DNA of 54,711 nt. It comes from Mesotaenium endlicherianum. Its lineage: Eukaryota; Streptophyta; Zygnematophyceae; Zygnematales; Mesotaeniaceae. The notes under the pieces were generated by a model. The model was not told the DNA's origin. It saw only the letters and a list, made by a program, of their open reading frames with translations, and did not search any database. This document shows positions 9,621 to 20,156 of this stretch, one piece after another. The stretch is from assembly GCA_009602735.1 (NCBI GenBank), contig WELA01010285.1:579389-634099 (forward strand), written 5' to 3'. How positions within the stretch are numbered: the first letter of the stretch is position 1; each line of letters begins with the position of its first letter. Position numbers and translations under genes: made by a program.

Positions 9621-11697
9621 AAATTCTCTAACAAGCCTATGCGCAAGCCGAGACCAGTAACGATTGGAGTCCATGTGGTGCCAACCTCCGATCAGAGAGC
9701 TATCAGGGAAGCGCATCAGCGACAAGAAGAATATGGTGTTGAAAGGGACGCAGCTGAGGCTGACCAAGGTGAAGCACTTAGAGAAACCAGAGTGGCGGAG
9801 CTGACCAGGTGTCAAGACCTACTGGCGCAAATTGACAATCAGATGGCGGCTCTACACGACCCTCTGGGAAGAGAGCTGCGAAGGCTGCGAGAAGACGTAG
9901 CCATGGAAGACCAGGCAGCTGGTGAAGCAAACCCTTTGGCGAGCGCTGCAGCAAGCGAATCACAGGAGATCCTATCATCTGCAGAACGCTCCAGCCAAAT
10001 ATTTGTGAGGATGCCGGAAGGGGAGGAAGAGACCACTTTTGAGTTACAGAACATGGCCCAAGACCAGGTCTTCGGAGGCCCATCCCCTGACGCGGCAACG
10101 TCAAGATATGAAGAACGCCAGTGCAATATTGGCAAATGGGCCGAAGAATGCAGTCATAATTCAGGAAATTCTGGAGGGTCTGGAAAGACCATTTGCCTGT
10201 GATCTTTGAAGAACGCAGGAAGGAGACGGTCGAGAGATTGCCCGCCACACCTGTTCTGATGAGCCCAGAGCCAGAGGCCAAAGGACAACCACAAGACACA
10301 GTTGGCAGCTGAGTTGATCACCAGGCAAATCATGGAGCAGTTGCTGGAAGCAGACGCCCCTCGACTCAAGAAAGAGAAAGTGGCGAAAGCAGCTCGCGCT
10401 CTACAGTCAGCCATCATCAACATGGCGAGGCTCAACACAGGAGGGGATGAAGAACCGCCGCCTCCTGGAACAGAGAAGCCGGAGGAGGGAGAGGATGCAG
10501 AGATTCAAGGCCTCCCAGAGTTTGAGTTGCCATCCCTCAATAATGGAGGGGAAGCCAGGGAAGAAATTCCACGTTTTCCAACGCCAGAGTTGGATCTGCT
10601 TGACTTGCAGGAGCAGAGGACAGACGACTGGGTAGCTGACCACCTGATGGGGCCAAGCCCGGCAGACCTTTATGAAGAACTAAGGTCACCAACACCCAGT
10701 ACCCCTACTGCCAATCTTTCAGTGGCAGAGCCCAAGTCAACCGCACGACCGCCGCAACGGCAGGAGGTGACTGCTGCACTGCTAAAGTGGAGACAGCGCA
10801 AGGTAAGCCCAAGGGTCGCGCAAGCAGACCAAGAAAGATGGCCCGTGAGGGTAACGCATCTTTTAGGAGGACGCTAAAGCGATATTTCAAGCATAAGGGG
10901 AAGGCTCAGAGAGAGGGCGTTCCGCAAGGAACCACAGCCCCATGTCCTCCGCCTCTGCGGGATATTCTGCAGAGAGAGGGAGAGGACGGCTTGATTCGCA
11001 GGGCAATGGCATTGGGCATTAGTGTGCCGCCAGGCATGAACATGCCCTTGTTGCAACTATCAGATCTTAGGATGCAGAGGCCGGAGGCACCTGCTCCCAT
11101 GACACCTGCAATCCCATAATGGGAACTGATGGATCTGAGAAACACCATCAGCCGCTTGACCGCAGCAGATGATGCTTTCCTCGCACAACTAGCAGCACCT
11201 CAAAGGCCGCAAACGTTGGCGCAGGCATGGACGATCACACCACCCGCAAGGGAGGAGTATGGCACGACCGGTGCCCGCATGGCTATTATTGAGCGAGAGT
11301 GGGGCTGGGTAATCAGCTCTAGGACAGATCTTGCAGGTTGGCCAGTCGCAAACCAACCTCGGCCACGTGAAGAAGGAGGAACCGGGACCATTGGACTGCA
11401 GTCGACGAAGAAAGGTTCCTGAGGCAACCCATCCGGAGGCGCCTGACGTACACCTCACAGCAGGAGAGGCGACGCGTCATTGGGAAAGGTAAAAAACCTA
11501 GGAAACAGGCTGCAGAGCCTATGGCAACGGAGAAGCAAGCTGCAAAGCCTGCTACTCCACCTCCTAAGAATCAGGCAAAAAAGCTTGAGGGCCAGGATGA
11601 GGGCAAAAAGCCCCCACCTCTACCCAAGGAGTAGCAACTACTGGATGCCTTTGTTAGGGAGAAGCAACCTGAAACTGAGACTTTTGCCATTGGGAAA
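9621..11697 (+). pseudogene. Element A linker between methyltransferase and RT, unrecognised
   Basis: About 2 kb of former coding sequence lies between the methyltransferase and RT. The first part (to 10202) is charged and helical (RAIREAHQRQEEYG, RELRRLREDVAMEDQ), probably coiled coil. Then come an acidic Pro/Glu-rich segment (10302-10877; PPPPGTEKPEEGEDAE), a basic stretch (10800-10920; KPKGRASRPRKMAREG) and a region around 11129-11422 with no family I know. Frameshifts near 10140-10300 and 10800-10880 and stops near 11117 and 11420 break it. It could be a tether or a regulatory domain for the methyltransferase, but nothing in it is diagnostic. Confidence 0.6.
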
Positions 11698-13479
11698 ATG
11701 GTCTCAGCCCAGCAGAGAGCACGAGTAGAAAGGTTGCTGAAGAAACACCGCAAGGTGTTTGCTTTTACTAAGGAGGAGATTGGTAGAACAACTGCCAGTG
11801 TGTGTAAGATCACACTAATTACTGATAATCCAGTCAAACTTGGGCCGCATAAGCTCAGTCAGACAGAGTGGGACTGTGTGGAGAAAACTTGCAAAGAGCT
11901 GCATAAGCTCAGCATGATTGAAAAATTTACCTCAGTGCATGGGGCTCCCACAGTAGTAGTCGCTAAAAAGGACAAGGCAGGCAATTACACTGCCACTCGT
12001 ATGTGTGGAGATTACAGGCGATTGAATCTCTACACGGAGCCAGACAGCTATGTGATGCCTACGTCGGAGCGGATCTTTGCGATTGCCACCACGGGGAAGG
12101 TATTCAGCATCATCGATCTGCGCCAAGGCTTCAACCAAATCCCTGTGAAAACAGAAGATCGAGGTAAGACCGCTTTCTGGGCTCAAAGGGAACTTTGGCA
12201 ATGGACAGTAATGCCATTTGGGTTGAAAAATGCCCCAGCCATATTTCAGAGTACTATGGATAAAGTGCTGGAGGGGCTGGATTTTGCTAAGCCATACATT
12301 GACGATGTGGTAGTATTCAGCAAGTCCATAGAGGAGCACCTCGAGCACTTGGAACAAGTGTTCCAGCGCTTGGAGAAATTCCAGATGAAGCTGCATCCTG
12401 GGAAGTGCAGATTCTTTGAGGCACACGTGCCTTACCTAGGACATGAGATTGGGAACAATGCTATGTCCCCTCAGGTTGTGAAGATTGAGGCTATTTACAA
12501 GATACCTGCACCTGCGAATGTGTCTAAGCTGAAAGCTCTGTTAGGGCTAAGCGGATACTATCATAAGTTTGTGAAGGATTATAGCAGAATTGCTAAACCT
12601 CTGACGAAACTCCTGAAAAAGGATGTGCCTTTTGTATGGATAGAAGCTCAGGAGAAAGCCATGAACGAGCTTAAGGAGCGGCTGGTAACGGCCCCAGTCT
12701 TGCGAACGCGTGATTACTCCAAGCCGTTCAATCTGCACACTGACTGGAGTCGTGTGGGAATTGGCGCAGTGCTCACTCAGGCCACAAGCCCTAGAGAGAA
12801 GTATGTCATTGCGTATGCCTCACGCTCTAACAATCCAACGGAGAGCAACTACTCGTCCTACGAAAGAGAGCTGCTGGCAGTGGTTTGGGCTGTCACACAC
12901 TTCAGAGAGTATTTGTGGGGAAGACCCTTCACGCTGATCACGGATCACTCACCATTACTATGGCTGATGAAGAATGGAGACCTCACTGGTAAGTTGGCTT
13001 GCTGGGCTCTTAAGCTGCAAGAGTACCAAATGACGGTGGTGCACAGAGCAGGAGTGCTCAACAACGACGCCGATGGACTCAGCAGGAACCCAGACCCATC
13101 TTCAGACGGCAGAGGAGCTCGAGAGGACAAAGACCCGAGGAGCCCAGCAGAGTTGGTGGCCTGCCTAGCCGAAATAGCTGGAATGGTAGCATCAGGTGAA
13201 GCTGAGCCTCTACCCCTGTTCAGTCCAGAGATCTGGAAAGATCAAGCTACTATGCACGGGCTGAAGACGGGAACTCACTTGGAAGGGCTATCAGTGAAGG
13301 AGAAGGACCAGGTAAGCCATCGAGCTAAAAGGTTTTGCTGGAAACGCAACAATCTCTTCAAAATTGAAGAAACTGGTCAGGAGAAGTTAGTGCCAAAACC
13401 CATCAGGAGACGAGCTCTTGTGCAGGAAATGCACGAGAACACTAGACACTATGGTGTCAAGAAGACGTATAGTCTTTAA
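11698..13479 (+). pseudogene. pol: Element A reverse transcriptase-RNase H
   Basis: An open stretch of 593 codons. RT landmarks: MCGDYRRLN, VFSIIDLRQGFNQI (first catalytic Asp, residue 140), VMPFGLKNAPAIFQ and YIDDVVVFS (residues 200-208, the catalytic Asp pair; Ile replaces the common Val). The connection domain LGLSGYYHKFVKDYS is followed by RNase H with NLHTDWSRVGIGAVL, SSYERELLAVVWAV and LITDHSPLLWL. After a spacer comes the start of the integrase zinc domain, MHENTRHYGVKKTYSL, cut by TAA at 13477. It copies the RNA genome into DNA and removes the RNA strand. The RT itself is uninterrupted in this copy. Confidence 0.92.
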
Positions 13480-14691
13480 GAGCTGTCTTACTGGTGGAGG
13501 GGCATGAAGCAGCAGTGTGAAAATGTGATCAAGGCTTGCCAAAGCTGCGATCGCGTCAAGGCTGGTCTTATACAGCAATATCCACACTTGTAACCTTTGC
13601 TGATCATGGGCCTAGGCTACCGCTGGAGCTGCGATCTCGCAAGTGAGCTGCCATTGTCTAAGCGAGGTAACAAGTATATCATGGTCATGATTGAGCATTT
13701 CTCTAAGTGGATAGAGGTCGTGCCTCTGACTGCTAAGGAGAGTCTAGGGACCGCGGAAGCACTCCTCAATGGTGTGATTGTGCGTCATGAAGCTCCAGCA
13801 GAAGTGCTGACAGACCAAGGGTCTGAGTTCCAAGGATCTTTTCAGAAACTCTTGGATAGTTGCTTCATTGATCATCGCACTACGTCTATAGATCATCCGC
13901 AAGCAGATGGTCTGGCAGAAAGGATGGTGCAAACCATTAAGTCTGCTTTGCGCAAGTTTTGCCTCGAGAAGGACAAGCGTAACTGGGATCTGGCCCTGCC
14001 ATGGCTGGTTATGGGTTACAGATTTAGCAAGCAGGCTGCCTTGGCAAATTACTTGTCATATCAGATTCTATTTGGCAGAAGTCCAGTAACGCCCAGCAGC
14101 ATCAAGCAGGAGATTGAACAGGTGAAAGACTTGGACAACCCTGATGAACTGCTAAAGATGATGGTACGCCGTAAGGCGTTATTTGAACGCATGATGTCGG
14201 CTGCGCTGGACAATCTGAAAATTGCGCAGAAAAGAGATACGCAGCGTTACGCCAGGACGCGAGACGGGAGCTACCGCCTGCAGATGACGCAGATTCAAGA
14301 AAGAGACTTCGTCTACCGCAAGCGCCAGACCAAGACCGCCATCGACACCAGTTCAGGTGCAGTGATCTTACGCGTGAAACATGCGTTTGACACTGGTGTG
14401 TTAGAACTGGAAGGTTCTGATGGTAAAACCATGAGAGACCACGTGCAGAATTGCTCGCTATGCCATTTGCCGACTATTGATCCTACAATTAGGGTTGTGC
14501 CCGAGGAATTGGTGCCATCCACGCCTTGTGCCAGTTGCAAAGTGCCGCATGATCAGGAAGCAATGGTAACTTGCGATGAGTGTGGTGCCCGTTGGCACAC
14601 TTTCTGCATTGGCAAGAAAGAGATTATGGCAGGACGATGGGAATGTCTTGACTGCCTTCCTAAATCCCCTAGCCACAGGGCTGGAAAATAA
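13480..14691 (+). pseudogene. Element A integrase with C-terminal PHD finger
   Basis: The second half of the zinc domain (CQSCDRVK, about 13540) sits in a short piece broken by a TAA near 13591. From 13597, the core has Asp13 (SCDLASELP), Asp73 (VLTDQGSEF) and Glu109 (ADGLAERM), which is exact D,D-35-E spacing. The C-terminal part keeps GVLELEGSDGKTMRDH, shared with element H. A PHD finger follows at 14527-14658: C311, C314, C326, C329, H334, C337, C350 and C353, with a Trp before the last pair. PHD fingers bind histone H3 tails, so this one probably guides integration, as chromodomains do in chromoviruses. The C-terminal frame is open to TAA 14689. Confidence 0.9.
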
Positions 14692-14726
14692 TAGCTTTTA
14701 GCAGAAACGGCAGGGACGCCTCAGCT

Positions 14727-14738
14727 GAAAGGGAGGGG
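14727..14738 (+). promoter_or_regulatory. Polypurine tract of element A
   Basis: GAAAGGGAGGGG lies directly before the TG of the 3' LTR and would prime plus-strand DNA synthesis. Confidence 0.85.
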
Positions 14739-15042
14739 TGTAAGAGGAATTAAGGCAAGGCAAGTATTTTTAAAATTTTCTGCTAAGTCCAAGGATAAGC
14801 AGATGGTGAGAGCTAGGTGAAGGAGAACATTGCTCTGAGTGTTGGTCATGGTTGCATGGTGCAAGTTCAGGAGCCCAGGGATGGGTCAACCTTGGTAAGG
14901 CTTGTCACCGACACACGTGCGAAGGTCGATCGACCATATTTAACCACACGTGAGGAGGGCCACCGACACATCGACCAGGTCAAAGGCACACGTGCTGGAA
15001 GGCTACGCACGTGCCGACGGACCGACACTGTTAGGCACAACA
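14739..15042 (+). repeat. 3' LTR of element A, U3 part only
   Basis: It matches 3375 to about 3690, then diverges abruptly after GTTAGGCACAACA. The TATA and R-U5 parts of the 5' copy have no counterpart here. The element has therefore lost about 1.3 kb of LTR, or the 3' LTR was a different subfamily beyond this point. Confidence 0.8.
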
Positions 15043-15273
15043 GTAGTACAGGAAAAATGCAGTTGCTCTTGACTTTTAGTGCTATATTTTCTATACGCTA
15101 TCTTGTATATTTTCTTGTTCTTGTACTTTGAGTCTTCTTAGTCTCCCTTATTCTCTAGGCGGGTCGGGTGGGTAACTGTATTGCAAATTCCTGCAATGAC
15201 AGTTAGAAGAAGAAGACAAGGAAGAGGAAAGAAGTAGGAGAACGTGGAGAGGAAGAAAGCAAAGCAGGGGATA
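15043..15273. other. Spacer between elements A and B
   Basis: AT-rich pyrimidine runs (TATATTTTCTATAC), then a purine-rich GAAGAAGAAGAC/GGAAGAGG stretch. No gene, LTR end or known repeat was recognised. It might be a diverged R region of the element A 3' LTR. Confidence 0.4.
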
Positions 15274-16017
15274 TGAAAGGGGCAGAGTGCCCTAGTGGAA
15301 GCGTAGTGACTCACGAGGAACAAAGCTAGTTGCAATCATACTCAAGAGTGCAGCGGCATATTGCTAAGAAAGCTTAGGAAAATTACTTGACTTTTTGAGT
15401 GGCAAGAGACTGGTCACAAATGATGTAGGATGAAAGGCCTTGTCATTACAAACCCCTAGAAATTTACAAAAGCGAAAACTGATAAGAAACAAAGAAGTTA
15501 TGCCTGTTTACAATTTTCTGCCTAAGTGCTCCTCCCTAAATGATAGCTAAGGAAATTCCCTAGTGTTTGTCAAATTGTCCCTTCCAGAATATTTGTGAGT
15601 AAGCCAGATCAGTCTAATTTGATGTGTTGGGCCGAATTGACGTCCACATACATGCATCGACATTACTAGAATATTCTATCTTAGACGCGCTAGGCTAAAT
15701 CAAAACTTCTAGGTAAATTGACCTAGTCGGCACTCCGCGTCAGCCGAACTTACCTGAAGGTTTGAGTTCATTCTAACGGGCCAGATCGCTTGACGCTGTC
15801 GGTCAATCCCACGGTCGCGCTCACCGCGAATTAAGGACAGTCGTCAACCGACTTCAAAACTAATTAAACTTCGGAAATCCATAACTCTCTCAATACTTGA
15901 CCAAATTTGATGAACTTTATATCAAAATGACCACAAAAATGCACTCTATACTACTATATAATCAAAACATCCTTTCATGAAACTCAAAAATGCACTTTAT
16001 AAACTTATGACCTTACA
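15274..16017 (-). repeat. 3' LTR of element B
   Basis: A 744-bp copy nearly identical over its whole length to 30219-30962 and to the inverted solo copy at 17151-17894. The adjoining polypurine tract (GAGGAGGGGGATGA on the minus strand, 16018-16031) marks this as the 3' copy. Confidence 0.9.
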
Positions 16018-17112
16018 TCATCCCCCTCCTCAAGATGCGACGTCCTTGACGCATTCTGCAGATAACGTCTCAACTTACTCTTACAATGAGTAAAGTTGGC
16101 CTCTGGCTCCCATGTGTTGTCTTCCGCAAGGTAGCCTTTCCACTTGACCAGATACTCTTGGACAAATCGTTGACCTCGCTTGACTCGTCGATCGCCGACA
16201 ATCGCCTCCACTTCATACTCCAATACATCATCGATCTCGATTGGTGGTGGCGGTGTAGGTAGTCGTCCTGGATGTCCTTCATTCAGGTCAACGTATGGCC
16301 GCAGACAACTGACATGGAACACATCATGGATACGCCAGCCTGAAGGAAGTTCCAACTTGTAGGCCACTGGATTCACCTGCTTGAGCACTACAAAGGGACC
16401 TGTAAACCGTGCCCGCACTTTCCTCTTGCCTGTGAAAGGTAGGTTCTCTGTGGACAAGAGTACTTTGTCGCCCACATGGAATGTCACTTCCCTACTGTGC
16501 TTGTTAGCATGCTTGACCCGCTCTTCCTGTGCCTTCCGAATACACGTCTTCGCCATATGCCAAGTGTTGGCCATCTGCTCCATTAATGATAAAAGCTTGT
16601 GTAGTAGGAACCTGAGTCTCCTTGGCCTTCTTCAACAAGATGTTCCCTGGATGATATACTTCTCGCCCATAAACCATAGCGAATGGTGACTACTTGGTGA
16701 ATCCCTGCACGCTGTTGTTGTAGGCAAACTCCAATCCTGGCAGCTTCTTATCCCACTCTGAAGGGTCTTCCATAGTGAAACTCCTGAGCACCTCTTGCAG
16801 AGTTTTGTTGAGCCTCTCACTCTGCCCGTCTGTCTGAGGGTGATATGAAGTGCTCATACTCAACTTGGTCCCCATCAAAGTAAACAATGACCGCCAGAAG
16901 TTGCTAGTAAACCTTGGATCCCGATCTGAAACAATCACCTTCGGCAACCTATGTAGCCTGAAAATATGATCAAAGAACAGCCGTGCCACATCTGCTGCCG
17001 TACAAGTCTCCTTCATGGAAATGAAGTGAGCCATCTTGCTGAGTCTATCAGATACAACCCAAACTGCATCGTGCCCTTGACCACTGATTGGCAACGATGT
17101 GATGAAGTCCAT
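16005..17112 (-). pseudogene. Element B integrase core and chromodomain
   Basis: 17112-16690 holds the catalytic core: MDFITSLP (Asp), VIVSDRDPRF (Asp) and HPQTDGQSERLNKTL (Glu). A TAG at the end of this piece and a frameshift near 16600 precede 16583-16005, which has the GPY-type segment VRARFTGPFVVLKQVNP and a chromodomain, EYLVKWKGYLAEDNTWEPEAN (shown here only by its aromatic cage-like Y, W and W). Chromodomains bind methylated histone tails and steer integration to heterochromatin. A TAG just upstream (near 17125) also breaks the core from the zinc domain. Confidence 0.88.
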
Positions 17113-17150
17113 AGCAATGTGCTCCTAAGGATACTTTGGAATTGGCAGGG

Positions 17151-17894
17151 TGTAAGGTCATAGGTTTATGAAGTGCATTTTTGAATATCATGAAAGTATG
17201 TTTTGATTGTATAGTAAAGTAGAGTGCATTTTTGTGGTCATTTTGATATAAAGTTCATCGAATTTGGTCAAGTATTGAGAGAGTTATGGATTTCCGAAGT
17301 TTAATTAGTTTTGAGGTCGGCTGACGACTGTCCTTAATTCGCGGTGAGCGCGACCGTCGGATTGACCGACAGCGTCGAGCGATCTGGCCCGTTAGAATGA
17401 ACTCGAACCTTCACGTAAGTTCGGCTGACGCGGAGTGCCGACTAGGTCGATTTACCTAGAAGTTTCGGTTTAGCCTAGCGCGTCTAAGATAGAATATTCT
17501 AGTAATGTCGATGCATGTATGTGGACGTCAATTCGGCCCGACACGTCAGATTAGACTGATCTGGCTTACTCACGAATATTCTGGAAGGGACGATTTGACG
17601 AACACTTAGGAAAATCCGTAGCTTCCTCCTAGGGAGGAGCACTTAGGCAGAAAATTATAAATAGGCATAACTTCTTTGTTTCTTATGAGTTTTCACTTCT
17701 GTAAATTTCTACGGGTTTGTAATGACAAGGCCTTTCATCCTACATCCTTTATGAGCAGTTGCTTGCCACTCAAAATGTCAAGTAATTTTCCTAATCTTTC
17801 TTAGCAATATGCCACTGCACTCTTGAGTATGATTGCAACTAGCTTTGCTCCTCGTGAGTCACTACGCTTCCACTAGGGCACTCTGCCCCTTTCA
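17151..17894 (+). repeat. Solo LTR of family B inserted in element B, opposite orientation
   Basis: This is the reverse complement of the flanking B LTRs, 744 bp, starting TGTAAGGTCAT and ending CCCTTTCA. The 5-bp duplication CAGGG is present on both sides (17146-17150 and 17895-17899). It separates the integrase zinc domain from the catalytic core. It is a second, later insertion of the same family that has collapsed to one LTR. Confidence 0.93.
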
Positions 17895-17899
17895 CAGGG

Positions 17900-19310
17900 G
17901 CTGCAATGTACCTCCCTTCTTTTGATTTGGTGTCTTGTTTCTCTGGCACGCATCGCAACTCCTGATCCACTCCTTGATGTCCTTGTCCATATTTCTCCAG
18001 TAGTATTCCCGATTCAGCACGCTTGCCGTCTTCTCGCTTCCAAAGTGTCCAGCATATAAGCAATCATGATGCTCCGCAAGTAGTAAGTCTCGTAGCTCCT
18101 TGATGTCAGGTACCACCACTCTCTTGGAATCACCATAATACCATATGCCGTCCTCCTTCTGCATACTTGAGTTGGACTCAGCTACTCCACCATCAGCAAA
18201 CTCTGGGTCCTCCTCAAAACCTCTTGAAAGCTTCTTTTTGAAGTCCATATTCTCCTTGATGACTGAGACAGCTGCAAGGTCACACCTCCTGGATAAAGCG
18301 TCTCCAGGGTTGATCTTCCCAGGTAAGTACTCAATCTTGTGGTTGAACTGTTGCAAAATATCCATCCACCTTGCCTGTCTTGGTGTCAACGTTGGCTGCG
18401 TCATAAACTTCTCCAAGCTCTTGTGGTCGGTCTTGATAAACACCTTTCTTCCGTCCACATAACATCGCCAAATCCTCAAAGCCTGAATAATAGCCAACAT
18501 CTCCCGCTCGTGTGCTGCATAATTCTGCTTAGCAGGACTCAACTTCCTGCTCTCGTATGCCACAGGATGCAATCCTTTACCCTGGTCTTGGAGAAAAATG
18601 GCTCTCACCGCAAAGTTTGATGCGTCCGTGATGATGGTGAAAGGAAGCTTCGGACTGGCAATTGCCAACACAGGTGCCTCTGTCAACAACTCCTTAATCT
18701 TCTCAAAAGCTTGCTGCTTCTTGTCACCCCATAGCCACTTTTCCTGCTTCTTCAACATGTCCGTGAGCGGTGCACACACTTTGGCAAGTCCTTCAATGAA
18801 ACGTCGATAATAGTTCGCCATGCCAAGGAAACTCCTGAGTTGATGAATATCAACAGGTACCGGCCAATCTCTGACTGCTTGCACCTTCTTCTGCTCCACC
18901 TTGACTCCTTCAGCCCCCACTATGTGCCCAAGAAACTCGACCTCCTTGAGACAGAAGTCGCACTTGCTCATCTTCCCATACAGCTTCTGATCTCTCAAGA
19001 CCTCCAACACCTTCCTCAGATGCTCCACATGCTCTTCCAAGGTCATCGAATAGATCAGGATGTCGTCCAAAAATACCACCACAAACTGGTCCAAGTAGGG
19101 TCTGAAGATACTATTCATGAGTCCCATAAATGTAGCAGGTGCATTGGTCAATCCAAAAGGCATGACTGTGAACTCAAATAAACCATAGCGAGTCCTGAAA
19201 GCAGTCTTCTGAACGTCTCCTTCCGCAATCCGTACCTGGTGATAGCCACCCCTCAAATCGATCTTCGAGAAATACTTCGCCCCGACAAGCCTGTCAATCA
19301 ATTCGTCCAC
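17900..19310 (-). pseudogene. pol: Element B reverse transcriptase (main part), RNase H and integrase zinc domain
   Basis: The frame opens at MDELIDRL after a TGA that stands where related elements have Arg before [34 protein letters not shown] and [13 protein letters not shown] (catalytic Asp pair). RNase [29 protein letters not shown] and [11 protein letters not shown], then GDALSRR. The integrase HHCC zinc domain is [16 protein letters not shown] with [14 protein letters not shown], after which the frame runs into the inverted solo LTR. The N-terminal RT part lies at 28104-28500, separated by element C. Confidence 0.9.
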
Positions 19311-19323
19311 TCATGGAAGTGGG

Positions 19324-20043
19324 TGAAATGAATCGACTTACCAAATAAGCGATTAACAATTAATAAAGATCTTTATATCAGCAAGTAATCTTGATGGCAA
19401 TTTTCGTTAACTGGTTAAACGGCAAAGAACAATACACTAGCAGTGAATAATACTCGTAAGTCAAATGCGAGTAAACTAGCATCAATAATGCAAATCAGTA
19501 AACTCATACATAAGCAAGGTTAGAAGACAGTGCGTATCAATGGCTTCTTGCCTTGGATTCAGATCACTCTCAGTAAGCTGTACAGGAGAGTTGGCCTCGT
19601 TTCCGAATATTGAACTTGAGAGCAATGCCTAGCATATGTACATAGAATGAGTTTACTGTTCAACGGTCAGTGCGATGGCACCGCCTACCCGGGAGTTAAC
19701 CACGTTGGTAGGACCTCGGTTAACCAAATCCACCGCCATCTCCCATCATCCCGAATAGCCATCCATCGTGGGGATGTCATCAGGCCATTCATCTAGCCTG
19801 TCGTACTTAGATGCATATCAAGGCAGTTCGCTGCTACCGAGCACGGAAGTCAGCTGGCTGTCAAAGAATGTGTCAGCAAGCTGACTTAAGTTGACTTCAG
19901 CCTGCTGCTTCCGGCTGAGTCATTAAACTGATAATTATGTAAAGTCCAGCAGACTGACTATTAACTAAAGTTCAGCAGGCTGAACTTAATTAACTATTAT
20001 ATTTAAATGAATATTATATCCACTAATATACTGATTCATTACA
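19324..20043 (-). repeat. 3' LTR of element C
   Basis: 720 bp, TG to CA, differing from the 5' copy by scattered substitutions and a short indel near its start. The adjoining minus-strand polypurine tract AAGTTGGAGGGAT (20044-20056) identifies it as the 3' copy. Confidence 0.92.
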
Positions 20044-20058
20044 ATCCCTCCAACTTAA
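20044..20058 (-). promoter_or_regulatory. Polypurine tract of element C
   Basis: The minus strand reads TTAAGTTGGAGGGAT immediately before the 3' LTR. The 13-nt core TTAAGTTGGAGGG recurs at 22040-22052. Confidence 0.8.
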
Positions 20059-20156
20059 CTTGTTGTCGCCTCGACAACATTAAACTGCAAAAGCTTTAAA
20101 TAAAGAAACTGACCCTGACCAGCCTCCCTTACTGACTATCTTTTCAGCCTGTCACC

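Larger units (their letters stand above)
3375..15042 (+). mobile_element. Element A: Ty3/gypsy retrotransposon with DNA methyltransferase and PHD finger
   Basis: Order on the plus strand: long 5' LTR (3375-5004), gag with two zinc knuckles, aspartic protease, C5-cytosine DNA methyltransferase, an approximately 2-kb linker, reverse transcriptase, RNase H, integrase, PHD finger, polypurine tract, and a 3' LTR of which only the U3 part (14739-15042) matches the 5' copy. RT-RNaseH-integrase order places it in Ty3/gypsy. Nonsense codons, frameshifts and a solo LTR insertion show that this copy is dead. Gag and the integrase/PHD part resemble elements G and H in this window. No target duplication can be read because the 3' LTR is incomplete. 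Confidence 0.9.
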
